Shown here piece after piece: positions 18,800 to 28,298 of a stretch of 64,000 bases of DNA. Each line of letters begins with the position of its first letter. The first letter of the stretch is position 1. Below the pieces are notes generated by a model. That model was not told the DNA's origin. It saw nothing but the letters and a program-made list of their open reading frames with translations, and made no database searches. This DNA is from Muribaculum gordoncarteri (lineage in GTDB: Bacteria > Bacteroidota > Bacteroidia > Bacteroidales > Muribaculaceae): positions 930,001-994,000 of the forward strand of contig NZ_CP039393.1 in assembly GCF_004803695.1 (NCBI RefSeq), written 5' to 3'. A program made the position numbers and the translations under genes.

Positions 18800-19804
18800 A
18801 TGAAGCGTAACGTGATTGCATTTATCGTAGCGATACTTTCGGCTGTCAACGCATCGGCATTTGACGATGTGTCAACGGCCTACAGCTTTCTTGACATAAC
18901 ATCGTCGAGTCATGTCTACGGACTTGGCGGCGTGAATGTGTCGCTTATCGATGACGATATAAACATTGTGGAGCAGAATCCCGCTTTGCTCGGCCCTGAA
19001 CTGGGAAGCCAGCTCGGAGTCAACTACATGCGTTATATAGGGTCGTCCAACTTTGCAGGGGTGAAGTACGGACATTCGGCCGGAACTCACGGCGCATGGG
19101 CAGCGTCAATGCAATATTTCGGCTACGGCGAGATGAAATCGACCGATGTCACAGGCAGCGTCACAGGCACGTTCAGCCCCAAGGATATATGCTTTTCGGG
19201 AACCTACAGCCACGACATAACGACCGCTTTGCGAGGCGGCGTGACGCTTAAAGGAATATATTCCGACTATGAAGCATATTCGGCCTTTGCGCTTGCCGTG
19301 GATCTCGGCCTGAACTACTATGACGGCGACAATGACATGTCGCTGTCGCTTGTCGTCACCAATCTCGGCGGACAGCTGAAGCGTTTCAACGAGGTTTACG
19401 AGCGGCTTCCGGTAGATGTGAGAATAGGCTGGAGCCAGGGGTTGCACGGCCTGCCTTTCAGGCTGTCGATAACGGCCTGGAATCTTACGCGATGGCATCT
19501 CCCTTACTATGACACAGGCGACGGCACAGGCCACGATAGCGTTAAACTCAAGGACTCGTTCATGTCCAATCTTTTGCGTCACCTTGTCTTTGCCGGAGAG
19601 TATGAGCCTAACGAAAACTTCTACATAGGCATAGGCTACAACTATAAGACGCGCACCGACATGAACACCTATTCGCGCAATTTCTTCTCGGGATTTTCGA
19701 TAGGCTCGGGAATACGCGTGCGTCAGTTCGGCATAGGTGCCGCTCTAGCTCAGCCCCATGTAGGAGCGATGACATTCATGTTCAATCTTGCCATGCGCCT
19801 GTAG
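18800..19804 (+). CDS. porQ: Type IX secretion system protein PorQ
   Basis: The protein has 334 residues from the ATG at 18800, with a signal peptide MKRNVIAFIVAILSAVNASA. The PorV/PorQ (FadL-like) barrel opens with YSFLDITSSSHVYGLGGVNVSL and DDDINIVEQNPALLGPELG, the PorQ signature. The C-terminal strand ends FMFNLAMRL. PorQ is an outer-membrane part of the type IX attachment complex. It implies that this organism can export sorting-domain proteins such as the C10 protease at 28865-31303. No other T9SS gene is in the window. The in-frame ATG at 18752 gives no signal peptide and is not preferred. Confidence 0.9.
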   Translation: MKRNVIAFIVAILSAVNASAFDDVSTAYSFLDITSSSHVYGLGGVNVSLIDDDINIVEQNPALLGPELGSQLGVNYMRYIGSSNFAGVKYGHSAGTHGAWAASMQYFGYGEMKSTDVTGSVTGTFSPKDICFSGTYSHDITTALRGGVTLKGIYSDYEAYSAFALAVDLGLNYYDGDNDMSLSLVVTNLGGQLKRFNEVYERLPVDVRIGWSQGLHGLPFRLSITAWNLTRWHLPYYDTGDGTGHDSVKLKDSFMSNLLRHLVFAGEYEPNENFYIGIGYNYKTRTDMNTYSRNFFSGFSIGSGIRVRQFGIGAALAQPHVGAMTFMFNLAMRL

Positions 19805-19828
19805 ACGATTGCATGACCGTTCACTTTT

Positions 19829-19860
19829 TTTGAATCTTACAGCTTTTTATCTTATCTTTG
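19829..19860 (+). promoter_or_regulatory. Bacteroidetes-type promoter for the cmk-ispH operon
   Basis: TTTG (19829-19832) and TATCTTTG (19853-19860) are 20 bases apart and end 26 bases before the ATG at 19887. Confidence 0.72.
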
Positions 19861-19886
19861 TCACATATAACCAAATATGCAGATAT

Positions 19887-20585
19887 ATGTCCAATGACAA
19901 AATAATAATTGCCATCGACGGATACTCTTCGTCGGGCAAAAGTTCCATGGCACGTGCGCTTGCCTCGGCTATAGGTTATCGTTACATCGATTCGGGAGCC
20001 ATGTACAGGGCCGTGACATTATGGGCCATGCGTCATGGAATGGTAAATGACGGCACTGTCGATGTTGACAATCTTGTAGCCGCTCTTCCTGAAATAAAGA
20101 TAGACTTCAAGCCTATGCCCGACGGGTCGCAGCGCACCATACTGTGCGGTGAGGATGTCGAGGATGAGATAAGGCGATTGAACGTTTCAAACAATGTGTC
20201 GCAGGTGTCGGTGATTCCGGCTGTGCGTCACAGTCTTGTCGCCATGCAGCAGGCTCTCGGTAAAGGCAAGGGAATAGTCATGGACGGCCGTGACATAGGC
20301 ACGACGGTGTTTCCCGATGCCGAGATGAAGGTGTTTGTCGACGCATCGGCTCAGACTCGTGCCCAGCGTCGCTTCTCCGAGTTGGTCGAAAAAGGATTGC
20401 AGGTATCTTACGAGGAGGTGCTTGCCAATGTGGTGCATCGTGATCACATTGACGAAACCCGTGAGGAGAGTCCGCTCCGCAAGGCCGACGATGCCGTTTC
20501 GCTCGATAACTCCGAGATGACCATAGAGCAGCAGAACAAGTGGCTGCTCGACCTGTATAATCGCATACTTGCTCAAAAAGCCTGA
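19887..20585 (+). CDS. cmk: Cytidylate kinase
   Basis: Phosphorylates CMP/dCMP. The protein has 232 residues from the ATG at 19887; the extension to 19788 crosses the promoter and porQ. Motifs are the P-loop IDGYSSSGKSS (about 8-18), the CMP-binding YIDSGAMYRAVT (about 32-43), and VMDGRDIGTTVFPDA (about 130-144). The lid region carries RR and RD residues. It is followed by ispH after 4 bases; these two plus four or five downstream genes appear to form one transcript. Confidence 0.96.
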   Translation: MSNDKIIIAIDGYSSSGKSSMARALASAIGYRYIDSGAMYRAVTLWAMRHGMVNDGTVDVDNLVAALPEIKIDFKPMPDGSQRTILCGEDVEDEIRRLNVSNNVSQVSVIPAVRHSLVAMQQALGKGKGIVMDGRDIGTTVFPDAEMKVFVDASAQTRAQRRFSELVEKGLQVSYEEVLANVVHRDHIDETREESPLRKADDAVSLDNSEMTIEQQNKWLLDLYNRILAQKA

Positions 20586-20589
20586 TAGA

Positions 20590-21456
20590 ATGCGAATCGA
20601 GATAGACCGTGATTCGGGATTCTGTAACGGTGTGGTCAGCGCCATCCGTAAAGCCGAGGATGAGCTTGACGGTGCCGGGAAACTATATTGCCTTGGTGAC
20701 ATCGTGCACAACAGTGACGAGGTGGAGCGATTGCGAAAGCGCGGACTTGTCACGATAACCCACGACGACCTGAAGTCGCTTCACGGAGTGAAGGTGTTGC
20801 TGAGGGCCCACGGCGAACCTCCGTCGACTTACCGGCTCGCACAGGGCAACGACATAAACATAATCGACGCTACCTGTCCGGTGGTGCTTCATCTGCAGCG
20901 CCGCATAAAGGCGTCCTACGACAATCGCAAGCCGGGTGAGCAGATTGTGATATACGGCAAGAGAGGTCACGCCGAGGTGAACGGACTTGTGGGTCAGACC
21001 AACGGCGAGGCTATCGTGGTGGAGGACCTTGACGGTCTTGACCGGCTTGACTATACCAAGGATATAATATTGTATTCGCAGACCACCAAGTCGCTTCATG
21101 GCCTGTCGGACATGATTGCCGAGATTGAGCGACGCAAGAGTCCCGAAACTTCATTCAGATATTACGACACGATATGCCGACAGGTGGCCAACCGTGTTCC
21201 GCAGTTGCGCAAATTTGCCTCGAAACATGAGGTGATCCTGTTTGTTACCGGCAAGAAGAGTAGTAACGGACGCATACTTTACGGTGAATGTCATGATGTC
21301 AACCCCCGCACTTATGCCATAACCAATCCCGATGAGATAGATGCCCAATGGCTTGACGGCATCGAGTCGATAGGTATATGCGGAGCCACTTCGACTCCGC
21401 GATGGCTCATGGAAACCGTAAAGGAACGTGTAAAGGAGTTGTGCCCCAATGGATAA
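20590..21456 (+). CDS. ispH: 4-hydroxy-3-methylbut-2-enyl diphosphate reductase
   Basis: IspH makes IPP and DMAPP, the last step of the MEP pathway. The protein has 288 residues from the ATG at 20590. The three cluster cysteines are seen at C12 (SGFCNGV), in the DATCPVV segment (about 97) and in the GICGATSTP segment (about 265). Histidines in DIVHNSDEV and RAHGEPP bind the diphosphate. It overlaps the exonuclease gene by 8 bases. IspE of the same pathway is encoded at 27454-28287, and a polyprenyl synthase lies downstream in the same operon. Confidence 0.97.
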   Translation: MRIEIDRDSGFCNGVVSAIRKAEDELDGAGKLYCLGDIVHNSDEVERLRKRGLVTITHDDLKSLHGVKVLLRAHGEPPSTYRLAQGNDINIIDATCPVVLHLQRRIKASYDNRKPGEQIVIYGKRGHAEVNGLVGQTNGEAIVVEDLDGLDRLDYTKDIILYSQTTKSLHGLSDMIAEIERRKSPETSFRYYDTICRQVANRVPQLRKFASKHEVILFVTGKKSSNGRILYGECHDVNPRTYAITNPDEIDAQWLDGIESIGICGATSTPRWLMETVKERVKELCPNG

Positions 21457-21967
21457 TTTCATCGCCATAGATGTGGAAACGGCCAACAATCAGCCGTCGA
21501 GCATTTGTGCCATCGGGGCTGTAAAGGTTGTCGACGGTGTTATAGCCGATCGGTTCTATCAGCTTGTAAAGCCGGAGCCTGAGTGGTATATACGACATTT
21601 CTCGGAAGAGATTCACGGGATATTTCCCGAGGACACACGCGATGCTCCCACATTTGACCGAGTGTGGATGTCGATGCTCGAGCATTTCGGCATTGCGGGT
21701 AATTGGGACAATGCCGTGTTTGTGGCGCATAACAAGGCTTTTGACGAGCGCTGTCTTAGAGCGGCATTCAAGGTCTACGGCATGACATGGCCCGACAATC
21801 CGTTTGGTTGCACTCTACAGAAAGCCCGCCGCACGATACCGCGACAACTGGTGGGAAGCTATTCGCTTCCTTACGTGTGTGAATTTATGGGAATACCTTT
21901 TTATAACCATCACAACGCTTTGGCCGACGCCGAAGCTTGTGCCAAAATAGCTATGACATTGTTATGA
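21449..21967 (+). CDS. 3'-5' exonuclease of the DEDDh (DnaQ-like) family
   Basis: The protein has 172 residues. Exo I is IDVETANN (D8, E10), Exo II VAHNKAFDERCL (about 92-103), and Exo III the HNALADAEACA stretch (about 155-165) with the DEDDh histidine and aspartate. It is a stand-alone exonuclease domain of the type seen in polymerase III epsilon and RNase T relatives. The substrate, DNA or RNA, is open. The reading frame overlaps ispH at its 5' end and the lipoprotein gene by an ATGA at its 3' end. Confidence 0.9.
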   Translation: MDNFIAIDVETANNQPSSICAIGAVKVVDGVIADRFYQLVKPEPEWYIRHFSEEIHGIFPEDTRDAPTFDRVWMSMLEHFGIAGNWDNAVFVAHNKAFDERCLRAAFKVYGMTWPDNPFGCTLQKARRTIPRQLVGSYSLPYVCEFMGIPFYNHHNALADAEACAKIAMTLL

Positions 21968-22269
21968 GGATTTTATTGTTTGCTTCATTGGCCGCGATGA
22001 TGGCTCTTGCAGCATGTTCATCGGAGGAGTCACGAATAAAGGAGGCGGCCCGACAGCTTGGTAAAAACGATGCCCGGGAACTTGTGGATGACGCTTCGTC
22101 GCTGTCCAAGATGGAATTAGAAGGGCGTGTGCTTGAAATAAGAGTCAAGGAGTCGACCTACCGTGAGGATGGATATGAAAAGGCGGCCGATGCCTATGTC
22201 GAAGCATTTGAGAGCGGTATGATGGAATACAGCGACTCGCTTGCACGAGTAATGATGATTAAACGTTGA
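21964..22269 (+). CDS. Small putative lipoprotein, function unknown
   Basis: The protein has 101 residues from the ATG at 21964, which overlaps the exonuclease stop (ATGA). Signal MRILLFASLAAMMALAAC ends in a lipobox with Cys18. The mature part is short, charged and helical (ARELVDDASSLSKMELEGRV; YEKAADAYVEAFESGM). The translational coupling and the clean lipobox support a real gene. No family is recognised. Confidence 0.72.
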   Translation: MRILLFASLAAMMALAACSSEESRIKEAARQLGKNDARELVDDASSLSKMELEGRVLEIRVKESTYREDGYEKAADAYVEAFESGMMEYSDSLARVMMIKR

Positions 22270-22291
22270 AAACAACAATAGAGTTATACTT

Positions 22292-23257
22292 ATGAGGACT
22301 TCAGCAGAGTATATCGATAGCATAAACAGGCTTATTGCCGGGATTCCATATCCTGAAGAGCCCCACGGCTTGTATGAACCCATAGCTTACACTCTTGATT
22401 GCGGAGGAAAGCGGTTGCGCCCTATATTGCTGCTTGCATCATGTGACGCGGTGGGCGGCAACATGGATGGGGCCGTTAACCAGGCATTGGGAATCGAGAT
22501 GTTTCACAACTTCACCTTGCTTCATGACGATGTGATGGACCGTGCCGACAAGCGTCGTGGAAAGCCTACCGTGCATTGTAAATGGAACGAGGCCACCGCA
22601 ATACTGTCGGGCGACGCAATGCTGACAATGGCGTCGCAGCTTGTGGGGTCGGGGTGTAACGACAAGTTGAGCGAAGTGCTTGACCTGTTTCACGGAACGG
22701 CCATGGAGATTTACGAGGGACAGCAGTATGACATGGGCTTTGAAAGCCGCGATGATGTCACGGTGGCCGAATACATCGAGATGATAAGACTCAAGACATC
22801 GGTGCTGCTCGGATGTGCCTGCAGGCTCGGAGCATTGATGGGAGGAGCCGACATCGAAGTTCAGGAGGCTCTTTATCGTTATGGAATATCGCTTGGCCTC
22901 GCTTTCCAGCTACAGGACGACTGGCTTGACACCTACGGCGACCCCGAGGTATTCGGCAAGAATATAGGCGGCGACATAATGAACGACAAGAAGACATTCC
23001 TGCTGATAACGGCAATCAACAAGTCGGATGCCGCCCGTCATGAGGAGTTGCTGTCGATGTTGGGTAGCCGCAGTGCCGACAAGGTGGAGCGTGTCAAGGC
23101 CATTTACGACGCACTGAACGTGGGTGATGAGTGTCGTGAGCTGATTGAACGTTATGCCGCCGATGCCGTGTCGGAGCTTGACAAGGCAGGTCTTGACGGT
23201 GATGCCCGTGAATTTTTCGTCAACATAGCCAAAGCATCGCTTACACGCCGTTCATGA
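22292..23257 (+). CDS. Polyprenyl diphosphate synthase (trans-isoprenyl, IspB-like)
   Basis: The protein has 321 residues and is all-helical. It has the two aspartate-rich Mg sites: LLHDDVMDRADKRRGKPTVH (first DDxxD, about 78) and LQDDWLDTYGDPEVFGKNIG (second DDxxD, about 208). GGKRLRPILLL (about 37-47) binds IPP. Chain length (for quinone or undecaprenyl precursors) cannot be read from the sequence with confidence. Menaquinone side-chain synthesis would fit, as menD is at 47.7 kb. It overlaps tatD by 4 bases. Confidence 0.93.
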   Translation: MRTSAEYIDSINRLIAGIPYPEEPHGLYEPIAYTLDCGGKRLRPILLLASCDAVGGNMDGAVNQALGIEMFHNFTLLHDDVMDRADKRRGKPTVHCKWNEATAILSGDAMLTMASQLVGSGCNDKLSEVLDLFHGTAMEIYEGQQYDMGFESRDDVTVAEYIEMIRLKTSVLLGCACRLGALMGGADIEVQEALYRYGISLGLAFQLQDDWLDTYGDPEVFGKNIGGDIMNDKKTFLLITAINKSDAARHEELLSMLGSRSADKVERVKAIYDALNVGDECRELIERYAADAVSELDKAGLDGDAREFFVNIAKASLTRRS

Positions 23258-24024
23258 TAGTAGACACTCATACACATCTGTATCTTTCCGAATTTGAGAA
23301 TCCCGACGATGCAGTGACACGTGCACTTGAGGCCGGAGTGGGGCACATGTTGTTTCCTAATGTCGATGTAGGCACCATTGAGCCTATGAAGAGTCTTCAT
23401 GCGCGATTTCCCCGTGTCACCTCAATGGCTATGGGACTGCATCCCACCGAGGTGAACGAAAATTGGCGAGAGGCTCTCGACATTGTTGAGCGTGAGCTTG
23501 ATTCGGGTACACGTTACGTGGCTGTAGGAGAGGTGGGAATGGATCTCTACTGGGACAAGACATTCCGGGCCGAGCAGCGGGAGGTGTTTGCCCGTCAAGT
23601 CGATTGGGCTGCGAGCCGCGACTTGCCGGTGATAATACATTGCCGTGACGGACTGGACGATACGCTCGATGTGCTTGCTTCGGCCAAGCAATTGCCCAAG
23701 GCGGTGTTTCACAGCTTTGGCGGAACGGCTGAGGATGTAGAGCGAATAAGGAAGATAGGCGATTTCTATTTCGGAATAAACGGTATTGTAACGTTTAAGA
23801 ACTCCAAGCTGCGCGATGTGTTGCCTGTAATCGGCCTTGATAGAATAGTGCTTGAAACCGACGCTCCCTATCTCGCTCCGGTGCCTCACCGGGGAAAGCG
23901 TAACGAGTCGGCATTTATAATCCATACCGCCGCCCATGTGGCGTCGGCGCTTCAATTGCCGGTCGATGAGGTGTCGGACATGACAAGTAACAATGCAAAG
24001 GCGCTTTTCAGCCTTGACATCTGA
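23254..24024 (+). CDS. TatD-family metal-dependent hydrolase/DNase
   Basis: The protein has 256 residues and a TIM-barrel amidohydrolase fold. Metal ligands are in DTHTHLYL (about 4-11), GEVGMDLYW (about 92-100), VIIHCRDG (about 128), FHSFGG (about 153) and LETDAPYLAP (about 205). TatD proteins act as 3'-5' exonucleases in DNA repair and turnover. The start ATG overlaps the stop of the prenyl synthase gene. It ends the cmk-to-tatD transcript, with a terminator at 24045-24082. Confidence 0.93.
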   Translation: MIVDTHTHLYLSEFENPDDAVTRALEAGVGHMLFPNVDVGTIEPMKSLHARFPRVTSMAMGLHPTEVNENWREALDIVERELDSGTRYVAVGEVGMDLYWDKTFRAEQREVFARQVDWAASRDLPVIIHCRDGLDDTLDVLASAKQLPKAVFHSFGGTAEDVERIRKIGDFYFGINGIVTFKNSKLRDVLPVIGLDRIVLETDAPYLAPVPHRGKRNESAFIIHTAAHVASALQLPVDEVSDMTSNNAKALFSLDI

Positions 24025-24044
24025 CCGTCACGACTACATAAAAT

Positions 24045-24082
24045 AACAAAGCTCCGCACCAATTACGATGCGGAGCTTTGTT
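24045..24082 (+). terminator. Rho-independent terminator after tatD
   Basis: A perfect 14-bp stem (24045-24058 with 24069-24082), 10-base loop, followed by T-rich sequence (TTTGTTTCACTT). Confidence 0.8.
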
Positions 24083-24158
24083 TCACTTATATATGATTTG
24101 TTGGTCGGAATGATTCAAATTTATTAATTTTGTCGATGCTATAATTAACCTTAAAAAC

Positions 24159-25409
24159 ATGTTTCGATCATTTATAACATTCTTATCACTATTGGGTATA
24201 TTTGCAACAGCTAATGCGGAATTTAAAGTAACCGACTTGATGACCGATCATGCTGTTACTCCCATGGGTATAGATAATCCTCGCCCTATCTTCAGTTGGA
24301 AAATGAATGACCCCAATCCCGGAAAACATTCGTTTCAGAGAGCTTATCAAATAATTGTCAAGGATGAGAACGGTAACGGTGTGTGGGATTCGGGTAAAGT
24401 CAATGACGGAAGTTCCATCAATATTCCTTATCAGGGAACAGTTCTCATTCCATGCTCCAGATACAGCTGGACTGTAACTGTATGGAACAAGAAAGGAGAA
24501 TATGCCAGCACTTCTTCATGGTTTGAAACCGGTATTATGAATCAGAACGGGTAGAATGGAGCGCAGTGGATAAGCGCCGATGATACCGAAGGTTCAACAA
24601 AAATCCTCGGCAAAACCGATGATGCCGCTATGTTCAACAAGTATCGAGATGAGCGTATTAGAATGTTCAATGACATCTATATCGACCCGATAACCCACAA
24701 GACCCGCTTCTCATCGTTCATAGCCGAGAGAGAGGGAGAGCTGGTGGACATACAGACGAGCTATGCCCTTCCTCTACAATTTGGATTGGTTGACAAGTTT
24801 CACCGAAAGGAATTTATCGCAAACTTCCGCAATACGCTGACACGCAATAATGTCACTGATAGTGGAATAGAATGTGAACCTTACTCTCTTATGACCGGAT
24901 TCATAGGTACGGCATGGATAAATCAAGCGCTGTCATCCTCAGGCAACTCTTATGATGCTTACAAACTGTTGACACAAGAGGAATATCCATCATGGATTTA
25001 TCCGATAAATCAGGGTGCAACAACAGTGTGGGAAAGACTGAATTCTTATACTCATAAGGACGGGTTCGGAAGCAACAACAGTATGAACTCATTTAACCAC
25101 TACTCCTTTGGTGCTATAGGAGCATGGTTGATCAACAACAGCATCGGCATAACAAGAGATGAAGAGGCTCCCGGATTCCGACACTTCTATCTGTGTCCTG
25201 AAGTAGACCCTTCCAATTCCATCTCTTATGCGTCAGGATACTTTGAATCGCCCTATGGCAGAATAGAGAGTTCCTGGACAAAGGATGGCGATAATGTCAA
25301 ATGCCACTTCATGGTTCCTGCAAATACATCAGCTACACTTATTATAAATGGTAAGAAAATAGCGGAACTTTTACCGGGACGGCACAATTTATCCTTGCCA
25401 ATCAAATAG
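24159..25409 (+). pseudogene. Alpha-L-rhamnosidase (GH78) remnant: internal deletion plus nonsense codon
   Basis: One continuous frame runs from ATG 24159 to stop 25409, broken only by TAG at 24552-24554. The first 131 codons give a signal peptide and the N-terminal Ig-like domain of bacterial rhamnosidases (FKVTDLMTDHAVTPMGIDNP, RPIFSWKM). The context NQNG-stop-NGAQWIS suggests a Trp codon changed to TAG. About 20 codons later the sequence jumps to the end of the catalytic six-hairpin domain (ILGKTDDAAMFNKYRDERI, then WERLNSYTHKDGFG and FNHYSFGAIGAWL). Full enzymes have about 850-1000 residues, so roughly half the protein is missing. The locus is AT-richer than its neighbours. Confidence 0.85.
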
Positions 25410-25439
25410 TATTAAACCGTTAGTATTATAACAATTATA

Positions 25440-25478
25440 AAAAAGAGCCACTTAGCATTATGCTAAATGGCTCTTTTT
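25440..25478. terminator. Bidirectional terminator between the GH78 remnant and dnaJ
   Basis: A long stem (AAAAAGAGCC…GGCTCTTTTT) with a TTAGCA/TGCTAA apical helix and a TTA loop. T runs flank it on both strands, serving the convergent genes. Confidence 0.85.
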
Positions 25479-25528
25479 ATGTTTTGGGAATATAAGCAGC
25501 GTCAAATTCTCGTTATTTTAACGCAAAC

Positions 25529-26695
25529 TTATTCAAATATGTGGCGCAATTTGCTGAATATGCGTTTCTTTACCGAGTCGGTGGGCTTGATGTTGGCCGA
25601 ATCGCGCAGGCTTTCTATAGCCGCTTTCTCCTTGTCGTTGAGGTTTTCAGGTATATATACCATTATGTTGACAAGCAGGTCGCCTGTGCCGTAGCCTTCG
25701 GTCGAAGGAAGTCCCTTGCCGCGTAGTCGCAATACCTTTCCTGGCTGTGTTCCGGCCGGAATTTTCACTCTTGCTCGGCCCGTTATTGTAGGTATCTCTA
25801 CTGCACCGCCGAGAGCTGCGGTGGGTATATCGAGCATGAGATTGTATATAAGGTCGTTTCCGTCACGAATCAAGTCAGGATGCGGTTCCTCTTCAATTAC
25901 TACAAGCAGGTCGCCGTTTATGCCTCCGTTGCGTGCCGCATTTCCTTTTCCCTTGAGCGAAAGAGTCATTCCGTCGGTTACGCCTGCGGGTATGCTGAAC
26001 GAAACGACTTCCTCCTGACGCACAATGCCCTCGCCGTTGCAATATTGACACTTCTGGGTGATTGTCTTGCCCTCGCCGTTACATTCGGGACAGGTGGCTG
26101 TCGACTGCATCGGGCCAAGGAATGTCTGTTGCACGTGGTCGATTACTCCTGAACCGTGGCAGCGTGTACATGTCTGGAATGCGGTGCCGTCCTTGGCTCC
26201 CGTTCCGGAGCAGTGCTGACATTGTACATAACGGGGAATTTTCAGTTTCTTGGTCACGCCTTCCGATATCTCCTGGAGGGTCAGCTTCACCTTTATGCGC
26301 AGGTCGCTTCCCTTAGGCTGACGACGACGGCGAGCACCGCCTGTAGCTGATCCGAATCCACCGAATCCGCCAAATCCGCCGCCTCCGAATATGTCGCCGA
26401 AGTTGGCGAAAATATCCTCCATCGACATTCCGCCGGCGTGGAATCCTCCACCGCCTCCGCCAAATCCCGAAGGACCCATGTTGTGGCCCCACTGGTCATA
26501 TTTTGCACGCTTGTCGGGGTCGCTCAATACATCGTAGGCTTCGGCAGCTTCCTTGAATTTCTCCTCGGCTTCCTTGTCGCCGGGATTCTTGTCGGGGTGA
26601 TACTTCAGCGCCAGCTTACGGTAAGCTTTTTTAAGCTCATCGGCGGTGGCGTTTTTCTGTACACCGAGTATTTCGTAATAATCTCGTTTTTCCAT
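25529..26695 (-). CDS. dnaJ: Chaperone protein DnaJ
   Basis: Hsp40 co-chaperone of DnaK. The protein has 388 residues. The J domain (1-70) has HPD at 33-35. A Gly/Phe-rich region (73-120) follows, then a zinc domain with four CxxCxGxG repeats (Cys 159/162, 176/179, 202/205, 216/219). The substrate-binding C-terminal domains follow. It lies 19 bases downstream of grpE. dnaK is not in the window. No CIRCE-like element was seen upstream of grpE. Confidence 0.98.
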   Translation of the reverse strand: MEKRDYYEILGVQKNATADELKKAYRKLALKYHPDKNPGDKEAEEKFKEAAEAYDVLSDPDKRAKYDQWGHNMGPSGFGGGGGGFHAGGMSMEDIFANFGDIFGGGGFGGFGGFGSATGGARRRRQPKGSDLRIKVKLTLQEISEGVTKKLKIPRYVQCQHCSGTGAKDGTAFQTCTRCHGSGVIDHVQQTFLGPMQSTATCPECNGEGKTITQKCQYCNGEGIVRQEEVVSFSIPAGVTDGMTLSLKGKGNAARNGGINGDLLVVIEEEPHPDLIRDGNDLIYNLMLDIPTAALGGAVEIPTITGRARVKIPAGTQPGKVLRLRGKGLPSTEGYGTGDLLVNIMVYIPENLNDKEKAAIESLRDSANIKPTDSVKKRIFSKLRHIFE

Positions 26696-26714
26696 AAGTC
26701 AGGTAGCTTTAATG

Positions 26715-27320
26715 TTATTGTCCTACGACTACTTTAGCATGACGAAGCACCTTTCCGTTGAGGGTGTAACCCTTCTGGATGGTGTCGATTACTTTGCCTT
26801 TCTGCGACTCGTCGTCGGTGGAGAATGTTGTTACCGCTTCGTGAATTTCAGTGTCGAATTCATTACCGGCATCTGAAGCAATGGGCTTTACACCGTTCTG
26901 GTCAAGATATTTTACAAATTTATTGTAGATAAGCTCGATGCCGTCCTTAATGGCTTCGGCGTCGGAGGTTTCCTTCATGGCCTGAATCGAACGCTCAAGG
27001 TCGTCTACAACGGGGAGTATTCCACGCATTGCATTTTCGCCTCCGTTCTTTATGAGCTCGCTCTTCTCCTTGAGAGTGCGCTTGCGGAAGTTGTCAAATT
27101 CAGCCATCAGGAAGAGATACTCCTTTTTCTCCTTTTCGAGCTGAGCCTTTGTGTCGGCAAGCTCTTTTTCAAGAGCTTCTTCCTTGGTGAGTTCTTCCTG
27201 AGCCATCTCCTTGGCGGCTTCGGCGTCGACCTCTTCGGGGGTAGCTTCTACATCGTTTATTTCGATATCGTCATTCCTGACTTCTTCAGGATTGTTGACC
27301 TTGTCATAATTTTTGCTCAT
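26715..27320 (-). CDS. grpE: Nucleotide exchange factor GrpE
   Basis: Releases ADP from DnaK. The protein has 201 residues. The acidic N-terminal tail is followed by a long coiled coil (about 45-100, KEALEKELADTKAQLEKEKK). The family core FDNFRKRTLKEK (about 93-104) and the C-terminal beta domain ending HAKVVVGQ are present. It is first in a grpE-dnaJ operon. The 130 bases upstream contain a -7-like TGTTTTTG on the minus strand but no clear -33 box. Confidence 0.96.
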   Translation of the reverse strand: MSKNYDKVNNPEEVRNDDIEINDVEATPEEVDAEAAKEMAQEELTKEEALEKELADTKAQLEKEKKEYLFLMAEFDNFRKRTLKEKSELIKNGGENAMRGILPVVDDLERSIQAMKETSDAEAIKDGIELIYNKFVKYLDQNGVKPIASDAGNEFDTEIHEAVTTFSTDDESQKGKVIDTIQKGYTLNGKVLRHAKVVVGQ

Positions 27321-27453
27321 ATCTCGTAATGATTTTATTGATTTCAGTTAGCTGTAATGTTGAGTGCAAAAACATTGCCAAAAATGCCCGTTTTTGCACA
27401 TTATCTATAAAATCATAACAACTTTGGGCTTGGAACGTTCATTTTAAAGGCTG

Positions 27454-28287
27454 TTAAGCGAGTGGCGAACAATGTATGTCACATCCTTTGAAGAGCCGGT
27501 TAAGCTCATCTGCCAATATGTCACCACGTGATGCAGGAAACAGGCCGAACACCGAGGCTCCCGAGCCGCTCATCGATGCATAGACGGCTCCGAGGTCGTA
27601 GAGCATCGATTTTACCTCGCTTATTTCGGGGTGGGATGGGAATATTGACTCCTCAAAGTCATTGGCAACGTTGTCGCGCCACGACTCAACGGGCATGGCC
27701 AGCGCCATGTCGAGCGGCAGCGACGGCAGTCGCGGAGTGACTCCCGAATAGGCTTCGCGTGTCGACACTGACGCATGGGGCTTGACAATTGCGATGCAAT
27801 AGTCGCTCAGGTCGATGTCGGCGGGAGTGAATATGTCGCCTATGCCGGTTGCGAGCATCGGCGTGTTGTAGATGAAGAAGGGACAATCGGCACCTACAGT
27901 CGACGCTATGGAGGCAAGACGCTCCTTGGGCAGCTCGAGTTGCAGCAGCTCGTTGAGGCCGAGCAGGGTGAACGCCGCATCGGCACTGCCGCCTCCCAGT
28001 CCGGCTCCGTCGGGAATCACCTTGTGCAGATAGATGTCGACCGGAGGTAGGGGGACAACGCTGTCGAGCGCCCTGTAGGCTTTCATCACAAGGTTCTTTT
28101 CAGGCTCACACTCTACTTTTCGGCCTGTCACGGTGAGAGTGGTGGTGTCGCCGTGAGCGGGCACGATTTCGAGTATGTCACGCCACTTTACCGGATAGAA
28201 GCAAGTCGAGAGGTCGTGATAGCCGTCGTCGCGGCGACGCGTTATGTACAGACCCAGATTGATCTTGGCATTGGGAAACAGTATCAT
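27454..28287 (-). CDS. ispE: 4-diphosphocytidyl-2-C-methyl-D-erythritol kinase
   Basis: MEP-pathway GHMP kinase. The protein has 277 residues from the ATG at 28287 (MILFPNAKINLGLYITRRR), which matches the IspE N-terminus. The extension to 28377 is not needed. The ATP loop is PDGAGLGGGSADAA (about 90), and the C-terminal GHMP motif is YASMSGSGASVFG (about 240-252). It is the last gene after the C10 protease and its lipoprotein (11 bases from the latter), an unusual setting for a housekeeping isoprenoid gene. Confidence 0.95.
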   Translation of the reverse strand: MILFPNAKINLGLYITRRRDDGYHDLSTCFYPVKWRDILEIVPAHGDTTTLTVTGRKVECEPEKNLVMKAYRALDSVVPLPPVDIYLHKVIPDGAGLGGGSADAAFTLLGLNELLQLELPKERLASIASTVGADCPFFIYNTPMLATGIGDIFTPADIDLSDYCIAIVKPHASVSTREAYSGVTPRLPSLPLDMALAMPVESWRDNVANDFEESIFPSHPEISEVKSMLYDLGAVYASMSGSGASVFGLFPASRGDILADELNRLFKGCDIHCSPLA

Positions 28288-28298
28288 GTCGCAGTGTA

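Noticed and set aside
24552-24554. TAG as an amber codon read as an amino acid
   Set aside because: TAG ends several intact genes in the window (for example holA and the MFS gene), and the GH78 gene is also internally deleted.
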